Source of the DNA: an uncultured Mucilaginibacter sp.
GTDB lineage: Bacteria; Bacteroidota; Bacteroidia; Sphingobacteriales; Sphingobacteriaceae
Length of the DNA: 9,924 nucleotides
NCBI RefSeq assembly: GCF_946481715.1
Contig: NZ_CAMLOV010000188.1
Span: 1 to 9,924, forward strand
Direction of reading: 5' to 3'
Numbering within the stretch: position 1 is the stretch's first letter; each line of letters begins with the position of its first letter. The position numbers and the translations under genes are program-made. Shown here piece by piece: positions 1 to 7,656 of the stretch. Under the pieces are notes generated by a model, which saw only the letters and a list, made by a program, of their open reading frames with translations, ran no database searches and was not told the origin of the DNA.

Positions 1-2067
1 GGCAAATACATCGCCTATAATGATAAAAACGATGTACTGCGTATAGCCGAAGCCGCTACAGGGGACGTTAAGTTTGAATACAAAGATGCTTACGCGGGCA
101 TAAACGAATTATCGTGGTCGCCCAATAGCACCTTCCTCAATATCTCGCAAAACATCGAGAATCTGAACGCCCAGATCAACGTAATTGATACCCGCAGCAT
201 GAAGATGATACCGGTTACTACCAGCAGGCTAAACAGTTACAGCCCTGCCTGGGCAGCCGATGGCAAATGGCTTTACTTTTTAAGCGACCGCAACCTTCGT
301 TCTGTAACGCGCTCACCGTGGGGACCGAGGCAACCGGAACCGTATTATACCAATACAACTAACATATACGCTATGGCGTTGGACACCGCCGCTAAATTCC
401 CTTTTCTGCAAACGGATTCGTGGTTAACCGATTCAGTATTTACTACCATTGATAAGCAAGGCGTTACCAAAACCAAAAAGATAGATAAAAAGAAACCGGC
501 TGTAGAGCCTGCCAAGGTGTACGACTGGGCAATGGCACAGAAATCGCTTTACCAGGTGCCCGTAAAAAGCGCTAATATAGGTGGGCTGGCCATAGCAAAC
601 GGTTATTTATACTGGCTGGATATGGGCGCCGACGGCGAGAACGATGGCGGCAAGATATTCGCCCTGAAAATCACCGAAAGCAAAAAACCCACCCCTACCG
701 AAGTAGCAGCGGGCGTTAATGGCTTTAACGTGTCGGCCAACGGCAAAAAAATATTGATCAATTACGCAAACAAAAATTTGGCGGTTGCCGATGCTGATGG
801 TAGCAAGGTAGATGCTGATAAAGCAAAAGTAGAATTAAATAACTGGAGTTTCGCCATAAACCCACCGCAGGACTGGCAGCAAATGTTTGACGATGCCTGG
901 CGTATGATGCGCGATTACTTTTACGACCGCGACCTGCATAAAGTAGACTGGGCATCCGTTAAAAAACAATACGAGCCACTGCTTCCGCGCATAACCGACC
1001 GCTATGAACTGGACGACCTGCTGAGCCAAATGGTGGGCGAGCTATCTGCCCTGCACACCTTTGTATACGGTGGCGATAAACGCACCTCGCAGGACAAGAT
1101 ACAAACCGGCGTGCTGGGTGCTAAGCTGAGCAAAACCGATGCAGGATTTAAGATTGAGCACATTTACGATTCGGACCCGGACTTTAGCTTCTCATCGCCT
1201 TTGGCTAAACCGGAGTTGCGCATTAGGGAAGGTGACGTAATTACCGCTATAAACAATGTACCGCTTAAGGATGTGAACGATGTAGGCGAGTTGCTGCCCA
1301 ATAAGGTGAACATACCTGTAAAACTTACGCTTATAGATAAAGCTAAGAAGAGCTACGAGCAAGTGGTAAAACCATTTTCGGCAAGGGACGAGTACAACCT
1401 GCGCTACGGCGAATGGGAATATTCGAGAAGATTGAAAGTAGACAGTGCCAGCAATAACGAGATCGGTTACGTGCACTTGAAGGCCATGGGCGGCGATGAC
1501 ATGGACGACTTTGTAAAACAGTTTTACCCCATTTTCAATCGCAAAGGGCTGATACTTGATGTACGCGAAAATTTTGGCGGCAACATTGATAGCTGGGTGC
1601 TGGAGAAACTGCTGCGTAAAGCATGGATGTACTGGCAAGGCCGTACAGGCGGGCCAACCTGGAACATGCAATACGCCTTCCGTGGCCACATGGTGATCCT
1701 GTGCGACCAGCAAACTGCATCAGACGGGGAAGCCATTACAGAGGGCTTCAGGAGGCTTGGTTTGGGCAAGGTGATAGGTATGCGTACCTGGGGCGGCGAG
1801 ATATGGCTATCATCAGACAACCGTATGGTTGATAACGGCATAGCCAGTGCTGCCGAAATGGGCGTATTTGGGCCTGAAGGAAAATGGCTGATAGAAGGCC
1901 GCGGCGTAGAGCCGGATATAGAAGTCGACAACCTGCCCTACGAAACCTACAGGGGAAAAGACGCGCAACTGGAGGCTGCCTTAAACTACCTTAAACAACA
2001 AATAAAAGAACACCCGGTAGAAAAGGTGGTATCGCCAAAATTCCCGGATAAATCCTTCAAATATTAA
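1..2067 (+). CDS. Tricorn-type S41 peptidase, C-terminal 688 residues (5' truncated)
   Basis: The reading frame is open from base 1, so the gene starts before the window; the ATG at 199 is internal. Numbering codons from base 1, residues 1 to about 290 are the end of a beta-propeller (segments such as SPAWAADGKWLYFLSDRN). The C1 domain starts near 296 (FDDAW), a PDZ domain covers about 370-460 (REGDVITAINN), and the catalytic C2 domain covers about 465-665. Nucleophile Ser574 lies in TASDGEAITEGF, catalytic His352 in GELSALHTF, and Glu632 in IEGRGVEPDI. The Ser-to-Glu spacing of 58 equals that of Thermoplasma tricorn (Ser965, Glu1023). The motif GLGKVIGMRTWGGE is diagnostic. Family knowledge: tricorn cleaves peptides released by other proteases into short oligopeptides. 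The Ser next to the catalytic His in tricorn (Ser745) is Leu351 here. Whether the protein is cytoplasmic or periplasmic cannot be told, because the N-terminus is missing. A hairpin terminator follows the stop. Confidence 0.93.
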   Translation, partial: GKYIAYNDKNDVLRIAEAATGDVKFEYKDAYAGINELSWSPNSTFLNISQNIENLNAQINVIDTRSMKMIPVTTSRLNSYSPAWAADGKWLYFLSDRNLRSVTRSPWGPRQPEPYYTNTTNIYAMALDTAAKFPFLQTDSWLTDSVFTTIDKQGVTKTKKIDKKKPAVEPAKVYDWAMAQKSLYQVPVKSANIGGLAIANGYLYWLDMGADGENDGGKIFALKITESKKPTPTEVAAGVNGFNVSANGKKILINYANKNLAVADADGSKVDADKAKVELNNWSFAINPPQDWQQMFDDAWRMMRDYFYDRDLHKVDWASVKKQYEPLLPRITDRYELDDLLSQMVGELSALHTFVYGGDKRTSQDKIQTGVLGAKLSKTDAGFKIEHIYDSDPDFSFSSPLAKPELRIREGDVITAINNVPLKDVNDVGELLPNKVNIPVKLTLIDKAKKSYEQVVKPFSARDEYNLRYGEWEYSRRLKVDSASNNEIGYVHLKAMGGDDMDDFVKQFYPIFNRKGLILDVRENFGGNIDSWVLEKLLRKAWMYWQGRTGGPTWNMQYAFRGHMVILCDQQTASDGEAITEGFRRLGLGKVIGMRTWGGEIWLSSDNRMVDNGIASAAEMGVFGPEGKWLIEGRGVEPDIEVDNLPYETYRGKDAQLEAALNYLKQQIKEHPVEKVVSPKFPDKSFKY

Positions 2068-2079
2068 CAACACCGATAG

Positions 2080-2119
2080 CTGGTCCATAAATAGCCGTTA
2101 GCTATTTATGGACCAGTTT
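2080..2119 (+). terminator. Rho-independent terminator, perfect 16-bp stem
   Basis: The left arm CTGGTCCATAAATAGC (2080-2095), a 5-base loop (2096-2100) and the exact reverse complement (2101-2116) form a hairpin that starts 13 bases after the tricorn stop. Outer bases GATA and TATC can pair beyond a small internal loop. The plus-side tail is TTTATCTCT, a weak U tract. The hairpin also lies 37 bases beyond the stop of the convergent GH39 gene. It could limit read-through from that side too, although the minus side has no U tract. Confidence 0.8.
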
Positions 2120-2152
2120 ATCTCTGCATTAATATCGATATAGCATCGCTCG

Positions 2153-3835
2153 TTATTTAAGGTAGCTTACATATAATAAGGACACGCCCTGGCGGGGCAG
2201 GTTTATTACTTTACTTATGCTTGCGTTGGCAAGGGTTAACACCGTAGGCTTTCCGATTGATTTTAACATTCCTGCCTGCTCTAATTGCGCTATCTGGGCT
2301 ACCGTTGGTGAAGCCGGAGATCCCATTTTTTTCCATACGGCGTAGGAATTACTGTGCTCATCATCAATGCGGTATTCGGTAATTTTAACTTTTTTAGCGT
2401 CGCTGCGTAGCCCCGTAATATTCACGGTAATAGGCTCGGCATCGCTTTGCTTGTCTTTATCCGCATAGTTCCAAACCATAACGGTTACCTGCTTATCGTT
2501 TTTTGATGCCAGCCCGCCTATATCTGTTTGCTGCCCGCGAATGCTGGAATCGAGGATGGTTTTAAGATCGTACATGCGGTTACCTATAACCTTTACCCTC
2601 GTTCCTTTCATCTTACCAAACATCCTGAAAACATTCAGCACAGGTTTATCCACCCCGTTAGTAGCCAGATCCCGAAAACCTGCAAACCACGGCTGGTTTT
2701 CAAACTCGAACGACCAGCTAACCGCACCGATCAGGTTAGTTTTATAAGTGTCCATCAATTCGTAAACCCTGGCAAACGAAGCCGCGGTATAACTGGAGTA
2801 CATAGTGCCGTTGCGGTAAGCATTCTCGGGATTGGTTGACATCCCGCAGGCAGCGCAACCCTCCGGATCGGATTCGCCTATCACGATAGGGATGTTCTTA
2901 AGCGCAGCGAAAGAGTTGATCTCTTTAAAATGCCCGGCAATATCATTAAGCTGCCGCTTAATGCTCATCACAACCGTGTCTTTATCCAGTCTTGGCGCTC
3001 CCTTTGCATGAAACAACACCAAATCAAGTGGCGACCCTATTTTACCGGTTACATAATTGGTATCAAGCAGACAGTGCCGTAAAAAACCATCGAGCCATTT
3101 TTCGCCTCCGCCTGTAACATCGGGGCCTCCAATGCGTGCGGTAGGCAATGCGCGTTTCACCGCGTTGGCGGCATAATCATATAATTTATAAAATTCGGCC
3201 GGGGTGCCTTTCCAGTAAACAATGTTTGGTTCGTTCCATACCTCCCAATACCAGCTTTCTACTTCCTTTTTTCCGTATCGGGCAACGCAATGGTTTACCC
3301 ACTGGTAAACCAGCTCACCCCACTTTTTATAATCTTTAGGCGGATACGCCCAGCCGGTTTCAATCTTCCCATAGTTCTTGCCGGGTTTCCAACTATGCTG
3401 GTATGGTTCCGGCATTACCGATAACGCTTTTGGCATAAAGCCAATCTGCGCCAGTGGCTTCATACCGCGTTTAATGTAAGTATCAAAAATACTGTCTACT
3501 ATACGGTAGTTGTAAATAGGTTTCCCATCGGCATCTTCGGTATAAATATTGGTCGATCCCCATTTTAAGGCAGGTGTGCCATCTCCGGTGGTCAACAGGT
3601 TATGCGCACGCACATATACCGGTACGGGGCTAAGCGCGGCAAGTTCCGTCAGGAGTTTGCGCCCATCCTTCATATAGGTGTAATTAGGTTCGTCATAGCC
3701 AAACCACGCCCACAACGGCCGCATCTCTCCAAGCTCCTGTTGCAGGTTTACGTTAATAACTGCGGGTGTTTTTTGCGCATAAACTTTGCCGCATAGCACA
3801 ACAAGCATCAATAATAGTACACCAAGTTGTTTCAT
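2153..3835 (-). CDS. Secreted glycoside hydrolase family 39-type enzyme (beta-xylosidase-like)
   Basis: This 560-residue protein begins with a Sec signal peptide, a Leu/Val-rich core ending near VYA|QK, so cleavage after residue 20 is likely and the enzyme should act in the periplasm or outside the cell. The catalytic TIM barrel covers about 25-420. The acid/base is Glu202 in WYWEVWNEPN, followed by GTPAEFYKLYDYAANAVK and IGGP, a typical GH39 series. The probable nucleophile is Glu321 in IVIGESDPEG. LFHAKG (274-279) and SWSFEFENQPWF (373-384) supply further active-site segments. Residues from about 420 resemble the C-terminal beta-sandwich of the family. GH39 enzymes are retaining glycosidases acting on beta-xylosides, alpha-iduronides and some other glycans; the substrate here is not determinable. 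The sequence CAAC (327-330) follows the nucleophile. No SusC/SusD, sugar regulator or other glycosidase is adjacent, so this is an orphan gene rather than part of a visible polysaccharide utilisation locus. No upstream sequence fits TAnnTTTG well. Confidence 0.88.
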   Translation of the reverse strand: MKQLGVLLLMLVVLCGKVYAQKTPAVINVNLQQELGEMRPLWAWFGYDEPNYTYMKDGRKLLTELAALSPVPVYVRAHNLLTTGDGTPALKWGSTNIYTEDADGKPIYNYRIVDSIFDTYIKRGMKPLAQIGFMPKALSVMPEPYQHSWKPGKNYGKIETGWAYPPKDYKKWGELVYQWVNHCVARYGKKEVESWYWEVWNEPNIVYWKGTPAEFYKLYDYAANAVKRALPTARIGGPDVTGGGEKWLDGFLRHCLLDTNYVTGKIGSPLDLVLFHAKGAPRLDKDTVVMSIKRQLNDIAGHFKEINSFAALKNIPIVIGESDPEGCAACGMSTNPENAYRNGTMYSSYTAASFARVYELMDTYKTNLIGAVSWSFEFENQPWFAGFRDLATNGVDKPVLNVFRMFGKMKGTRVKVIGNRMYDLKTILDSSIRGQQTDIGGLASKNDKQVTVMVWNYADKDKQSDAEPITVNITGLRSDAKKVKITEYRIDDEHSNSYAVWKKMGSPASPTVAQIAQLEQAGMLKSIGKPTVLTLANASISKVINLPRQGVSLLYVSYLK

Positions 3836-3930
3836 AGGTTAAAATTTAACGGTTAAGCTAAGCAAATTAATTCGGGCGTTAATGTATTAAAATTAAAACG
3901 GATACTTATATATCTCCCACATTCTTTGGC

Positions 3931-3950
3931 AATAACAGATTGCTATTATT
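3931..3950. repeat. Imperfect inverted repeat over the -33 element
   Basis: AATAACAG, loop ATTG, CTATTATT: five outer pairs, one mismatch, then two pairs. The loop is the proposed -33 element of the downstream acyl-CoA synthetase promoter. The site lies in the 162-base divergent region shared with the GH39 gene, so it could be an operator. It is AT-rich and could equally be chance. Confidence 0.3.
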
Positions 3951-3970
3951 CTTAAATTAATTTAGCTTTG
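3939..3970 (+). promoter_or_regulatory. Bacteroidota-type promoter of the acyl-CoA synthetase gene
   Basis: A -33 element ATTG (3939-3942), a 20-base spacer and an exact -7 box TAGCTTTG (3963-3970, consensus TAnnTTTG) match the primary sigma factor promoter of Bacteroidota. Transcription would start near 3976-3978, leaving a leader of about 20 bases before the ATG at 3998. That leader has no Shine-Dalgarno sequence, as is usual in this phylum. Confidence 0.65.
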
Positions 3971-3997
3971 TTTTAGTATAAACCTGATATAAACTTA

Positions 3998-5911
3998 ATG
4001 AACATCGTAGCGGAGCAATCAACTATCCCGGGGCTCATCCGGAATGTTGTAGCGAATATACACCCGGATACCAAAACCTTTATGATGCATAAGGTAAAGG
4101 ATACCTGGGTAGAGATCACCTATAAACAAGCTTTAGAGAACATCGACGCCATATCGGCCTGGTTTCTGGATATAGGCATACAAAAAGGCGACCGGCTGGC
4201 CCTCATTATTGAGAACGGGCCCGACTACGTTTATTACGACCAGGCACTACAGCAAATTGGTGCTATAAATACATCCATATACCCTACCCTATCTGAAGCA
4301 GAAATAGAATATATCCTGAACGATTCGGAAGCACGTACCATTCTTTGCGGCAATCCCTTTTTGTTCCGCAAGGTTTTAAAAATTGCCAATAACTGCAGCT
4401 CGCTTATCCGGATCATCCCTGCGTTTGATGATTTTGAAAAGTTCAGCGATAAACTAAACCTGAATGCCGGCGTTGTTGGCTTCAAAAAAGTGATTGAGGA
4501 AGGGCTTGCCTGCGTTGAAAAATATGCGCAAGCCATAAACGCAGCAAGTGAAGCAATTTTACCATCGGATATTTCCTGCCTTATCTATACATCCGGCACT
4601 ACCGGCACGCCTAAGGGCGTGATGCTTACGCATAGCAACCTCACCCAAAATGCAAGATGGAGCTTAGTGCAAATACCCATCATCGAAAGTAGTGACCTAT
4701 TCCTTTCCTTCCTGCCGCTTTCGCATGTATTTGAACGTACGGCTACTTATTATATCAGTTTAAACAAAGGCTGTACCATTGCATTTGCGCAAAGCCTGGA
4801 ACTTTTGGCCAAAAACATGATGGAAATTAAGCCCACGGTACTATGCTGCGTACCGCGTTTGCTGGAGCGTATACACGACAAAGCCATGAAAAACGGGCTT
4901 GCGGCCGGCGGAATGAAAACCAAAATATTTACCTGGGCATTGAAAATTGGTGAGCAAGTTCGCCACCTCGCCGAAGCAGGTAAAAAGCCTGGCTTAATAT
5001 TAAGTACACAACATAAATTGGCTGATAAATTGGTATTCGGCAAAATAAAAGAAAAAACAGGCGGGCACTTAAAGTTGTTGGTATCTGGTGGCGGCGCCTT
5101 GCCAAAAAATATCGGCGAGTTTTTTGGGAATATCGGTATCATGGTATTAGAGGGTTTTGGTTTGACTGAAACCTCGCCTGTAATGGCCGTAACAGAAGAT
5201 CACCGTATCATCATCGGTACCGTTGGCCGCATTATCCCGGGTATTGAGGTGGCCATACAAAATGTGGATACCAAAAAGATATACACCATCCAAACACACG
5301 ATAATTTTAAACCAGATTTCACTTCGGAAGAAGGCGAAATCATCGTGCGCGGCCATTGTGTTATGAAAGGTTACTGGCGCAAGCCAGAAGAAACCGCTGC
5401 CGTTATTGATAGCGAAGGATGGTTTCACACTGGCGACATAGGCCGGTTTTACAAAGGCAACCTGCAAATTACCGACAGGCTTAAAAATATGCTGGTAAAC
5501 GCTTACGGCAAAAACATTTACCCTACACCGGTAGAAAACACCTATTTGAAAAGCCCTAAAATTGAACATGTATTTTTATTGGGCGATAAACGCGAATACA
5601 TCACCGCCATATTAGTGCCAGGCCGCGAATTGCTGCAGGAAACTTTCCACCTGGGTAACGACTTTTTTGAAAAACCGGATGTGTTTATCGAGGATCCTGA
5701 GATTATCGAATGGATAAACCAGGATGTTAAAAAACACTCCAACGAACTCGCTAAATTCGAGCGTATAAAAAACTTCAAAGTAAAGCGTTTACCATTTAGC
5801 ATGGAAGATGGCGAGATAACTCCAACCATGAAGGCCAAGCGCAAGGTGATTGAAAAAAAGTACGCCGAAGCTATAGATGAATTGTATTTGCAGGAAGCAG
5901 AGGCGGATTAA
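3998..5911 (+). CDS. Long-chain fatty-acid-CoA ligase (AMP-forming, FAA1/FadD type)
   Basis: The 637-residue protein activates fatty acids in two steps: ATP plus fatty acid gives acyl-AMP, and CoA then gives acyl-CoA, feeding beta-oxidation or lipid synthesis. It has the full set of adenylate-forming motifs: the phosphate-binding loop YTSGTTGTPKG (197-207), GFGLTETSP (386-394), the ribose-binding Asp480 in GWFHTGD, hinge-region Arg494 in ITDRLK, and catalytic Lys612 in GEITPTMKAKRK. The length and the motif FLPLSHVFERT (238-248) fit the long-chain FAA1 group (COG1022) better than short-chain or luciferase-like relatives. There is no signal peptide, so it is probably cytosolic or membrane-associated. 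The start at 3998 sits about 20 bases after the expected transcription start. It stands alone: divergent from the GH39 gene and convergent with the Kelch gene, whose stop is 13 bases away, so the two transcripts probably overlap at their 3' ends. Chain-length preference cannot be read from the sequence. Confidence 0.95.
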   Translation: MNIVAEQSTIPGLIRNVVANIHPDTKTFMMHKVKDTWVEITYKQALENIDAISAWFLDIGIQKGDRLALIIENGPDYVYYDQALQQIGAINTSIYPTLSEAEIEYILNDSEARTILCGNPFLFRKVLKIANNCSSLIRIIPAFDDFEKFSDKLNLNAGVVGFKKVIEEGLACVEKYAQAINAASEAILPSDISCLIYTSGTTGTPKGVMLTHSNLTQNARWSLVQIPIIESSDLFLSFLPLSHVFERTATYYISLNKGCTIAFAQSLELLAKNMMEIKPTVLCCVPRLLERIHDKAMKNGLAAGGMKTKIFTWALKIGEQVRHLAEAGKKPGLILSTQHKLADKLVFGKIKEKTGGHLKLLVSGGGALPKNIGEFFGNIGIMVLEGFGLTETSPVMAVTEDHRIIIGTVGRIIPGIEVAIQNVDTKKIYTIQTHDNFKPDFTSEEGEIIVRGHCVMKGYWRKPEETAAVIDSEGWFHTGDIGRFYKGNLQITDRLKNMLVNAYGKNIYPTPVENTYLKSPKIEHVFLLGDKREYITAILVPGRELLQETFHLGNDFFEKPDVFIEDPEIIEWINQDVKKHSNELAKFERIKNFKVKRLPFSMEDGEITPTMKAKRKVIEKKYAEAIDELYLQEAEAD

Positions 5912-5924
5912 TAAAAGTATAGGT

Positions 5925-6935
5925 TTATGGCTTTTTAGTAGGCGTGTACTTCCAAAAATCTTTCTTCAAGTTAGGGTTACCCGTGCCTGCGTAGCCAATA
6001 CCGTCAATAGCAAAGCTTACGGCATCGTAGCGTGCTTCGCCGCTAAAAGTGGTTACCTTTGTCCATTTGTTAGCAAGGGCATCGTATTTGTACCAATCGT
6101 CGGCGGATGATGTTGCGGTTGTACCCATGCCCACATAGCCATCGGTGCCGATAACAAACTGGCTGCTAAAAACACGTTCCTTCCCTGTAAAATCTGCCTT
6201 GGCTGTCCATTTATTGGATGCAGGGTCGTACTCCCAAAAGTCTTTTTTTACCAGATCTGGTGCCGCTCCTCCCAGCCCTGCGTAACCTTTGCCGCCGATA
6301 GCAAAGGCCGCTACGCCAAAACTGCCATTGCCGGGGTAATCAGCCAGGCGCGTCCATTTATCTGTGGCGGCTTCATACTTCCAAAAATCTTTATAATTAG
6401 CATCGTAATTATTATTGGTGCCAAGGCCTAGGTAGCCTGTACCGTTTATCTCAAATGCAATAACGCTTTCGCGTTCTACTCCGGGGAAATTCGCTTTTTG
6501 CGTCCAAACATCGGTGGCAGGGTTATACTCCCAAAAATCTTTGTTTTGCGGCGTGGCGCCGGGGTCGTCATATTGTATTCCGTAACCCGTACCTACATAA
6601 GCTTTACCGTTAATGCTAAAACCGCGGATATATTCGGCAGCTTGCCCGGGATAATCAGCCTTGCGTGTCCATTTGTCGGTGGTGGGGTCGTATTCCCAGA
6701 AATCGTAAAGAGGTACAACATTAAACCCCGAACCCGCATTGCCACCTACAATATAACCTTTGCTGCCGATAGTAAAAGCGTAAGACCGTACGCGGCCAAC
6801 GCCGGGGAAATCACCGAGCTGTTTCCATAAACCTGGTAACGCATTATCATAATTAGGCACAAAGGGCTTCTCCTTTTTACAGGAGGCAAACGCAGTTAGG
6901 GCGATAAACAACAGGAAAACTCTTTTAAAAGGCAT
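5925..6935 (-). CDS. Kelch-repeat lipoprotein, six repeats
   Basis: The 336-residue protein starts with a lipoprotein signal, MPFKRVFLLF and a hydrophobic stretch ending AFASC, with Cys19 as the probable lipidated residue; the lipobox is loose, as is common in Bacteroidota. After it come about six Kelch units of roughly 50 residues. Each has a strand ending in G-Y/K-G-Y-x-G-x-G and then D-F-W-x-Y-x-P-x-x-x-x-W, at 78-89, 132-143, 183-194, 232-243, 280-291 and a shortened last copy at 326-332. A first W at 37 (LWKQLGDFPG) can close the ring with the last DFWKY strand, giving a six-bladed beta-propeller. The product should be anchored in the outer membrane and probably binds a protein or glycan. 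No catalytic residues of galactose oxidase or sialic-acid mutarotase are assignable with confidence, so no enzyme activity is claimed. The gene appears monocistronic: 97 bases separate it from the upstream acetyltransferase gene. Confidence 0.9.
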   Translation of the reverse strand: MPFKRVFLLFIALTAFASCKKEKPFVPNYDNALPGLWKQLGDFPGVGRVRSYAFTIGSKGYIVGGNAGSGFNVVPLYDFWEYDPTTDKWTRKADYPGQAAEYIRGFSINGKAYVGTGYGIQYDDPGATPQNKDFWEYNPATDVWTQKANFPGVERESVIAFEINGTGYLGLGTNNNYDANYKDFWKYEAATDKWTRLADYPGNGSFGVAAFAIGGKGYAGLGGAAPDLVKKDFWEYDPASNKWTAKADFTGKERVFSSQFVIGTDGYVGMGTTATSSADDWYKYDALANKWTKVTTFSGEARYDAVSFAIDGIGYAGTGNPNLKKDFWKYTPTKKP

Positions 6936-7012
6936 AACTAATTGGCGGGATAAAGTAAATATATCATTTTCATTTTACATGTATTGATATACCACCCTTT
7001 AACTACGTTATT

Positions 7013-7031
7013 AAGCCCGGTGCGGTTGCTT
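7013..7031 (-). terminator. Weak hairpin after the HAD-CatA unit
   Basis: AAGC-CCG, a 3-base loop, CGG, a TT bulge and GCTT can fold into a short hairpin immediately past the stop of the acetyltransferase gene. On the minus strand it is followed only by TTAATAAC. The better T run lies on the plus strand, where no gene needs it. This is at best a weak terminator between the acetyltransferase and Kelch genes. Confidence 0.22.
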
Positions 7032-7032
7032 T

Positions 7033-7656
7033 TTAGGCGTTTAACAAGCCTTGGTAAATATCAATAAACTGCCCTACATGCAGCCCATCTGTTAAACCAT
7101 GATGCACGGTTATAGATAGCGGCATCATTTTTCGCCCATGTACCTCCGTAACCTTACCTACCGATAATTTGGTGGAGCTATCCTTATAGGAAAAGCTGCG
7201 CGCATGGGTAAGCCCGGTAAATTTTATGCCCGGCATGGCCGAAAAGTGGATGATATTTTCGTAGGAGACGCTCAGGTCGAGCCCCCTGGTGGCCAGTATG
7301 CGTTCCGTTTCTATCTTTGCTGCAGCAATAAATTCCTCCAGCGTGGGCATAAATGGCACAAAACCAAAACCAAAAGTACCATCGGGCCGAAGCACTACGT
7401 GAGTAACATCTATCTTATCGTACAGAAAAACTTCGTTGTTTATAGTACGGTACCTAAAGCTTTCGTGCTTGTTAATTGCTGTAATAGCACAATATAAATA
7501 GTACATATAAAACGAAACACTCAGCTCTTTTGCCTTCTTATAAGCTGTAGTACAATCCACATCCACATTTACGCTAAAATATGGCTCCTCAAAACTGTTG
7601 AACAACTTAAAATGATCTTCGCGCAGCCAGCCTTCTAATTCTATTTTAGTTCTCAT
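7033..7656 (-). CDS. Chloramphenicol acetyltransferase-like (CatA family) O-acetyltransferase
   Basis: At 207 residues the protein is close to the 213-220 of CatA enzymes. The active-site signature is VHHGLTDGLHVGQF (184-197), equivalent to VHHAVCDGFHV, with catalytic His186 (His195 of CAT). Ser139 in HFSAMPG matches the transition-state-stabilising Ser148: it lies 47 residues before the His, as in CAT. Arg12 (WLREDHF) and Asp190 match the structural Arg18-Asp199 pair. EEPYFSVNVDVDCTTAYKKA and YLYCAITAIN are typical of the fold. CAT is a cytoplasmic trimer using acetyl-CoA. The fold and chemistry are well supported, but chloramphenicol as substrate is not: chromosomal CatA-like proteins are widespread in Bacteroidota, and this one has Gly and Leu in place of the usual Ala/Ser and Phe/Tyr in the signature. 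Its ATG directly follows the TAG of the HAD gene, so translation is probably coupled and no separate promoter is expected. Confidence 0.88.
   Translation of the reverse strand: MRTKIELEGWLREDHFKLFNSFEEPYFSVNVDVDCTTAYKKAKELSVSFYMYYLYCAITAINKHESFRYRTINNEVFLYDKIDVTHVVLRPDGTFGFGFVPFMPTLEEFIAAAKIETERILATRGLDLSVSYENIIHFSAMPGIKFTGLTHARSFSYKDSSTKLSVGKVTEVHGRKMMPLSITVHHGLTDGLHVGQFIDIYQGLLNA

Noticed and set aside
199..201. ATG at 199 as the tricorn start
   Set aside because: The frame is open to base 1 with propeller-like sequence (for example INELSWSPN), so this Met is internal.
1192..1713. 173-codon open frame on the minus strand inside the tricorn gene
   Set aside because: It is antisense to strongly conserved peptidase motifs, has no recognisable domain, and is a frame shadow.
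3836..3900. Promoter for the GH39 gene and a short palindrome TTAACGGTTAA at 3846-3856
   Set aside because: TTAATTTG deviates from TAnnTTTG and lacks a -33 element; an 11-base AT-rich palindrome is expected by chance.
5147..5569. Minus-strand open frame of 140 codons inside the acyl-CoA synthetase gene
   Set aside because: It is antisense to the adenylation motifs and has no promoter or domain.
6936..7012. Promoter for the Kelch gene
   Set aside because: The best candidate, TATATTTA on the minus strand, misses the final G of TAnnTTTG and has no -33 TTG.
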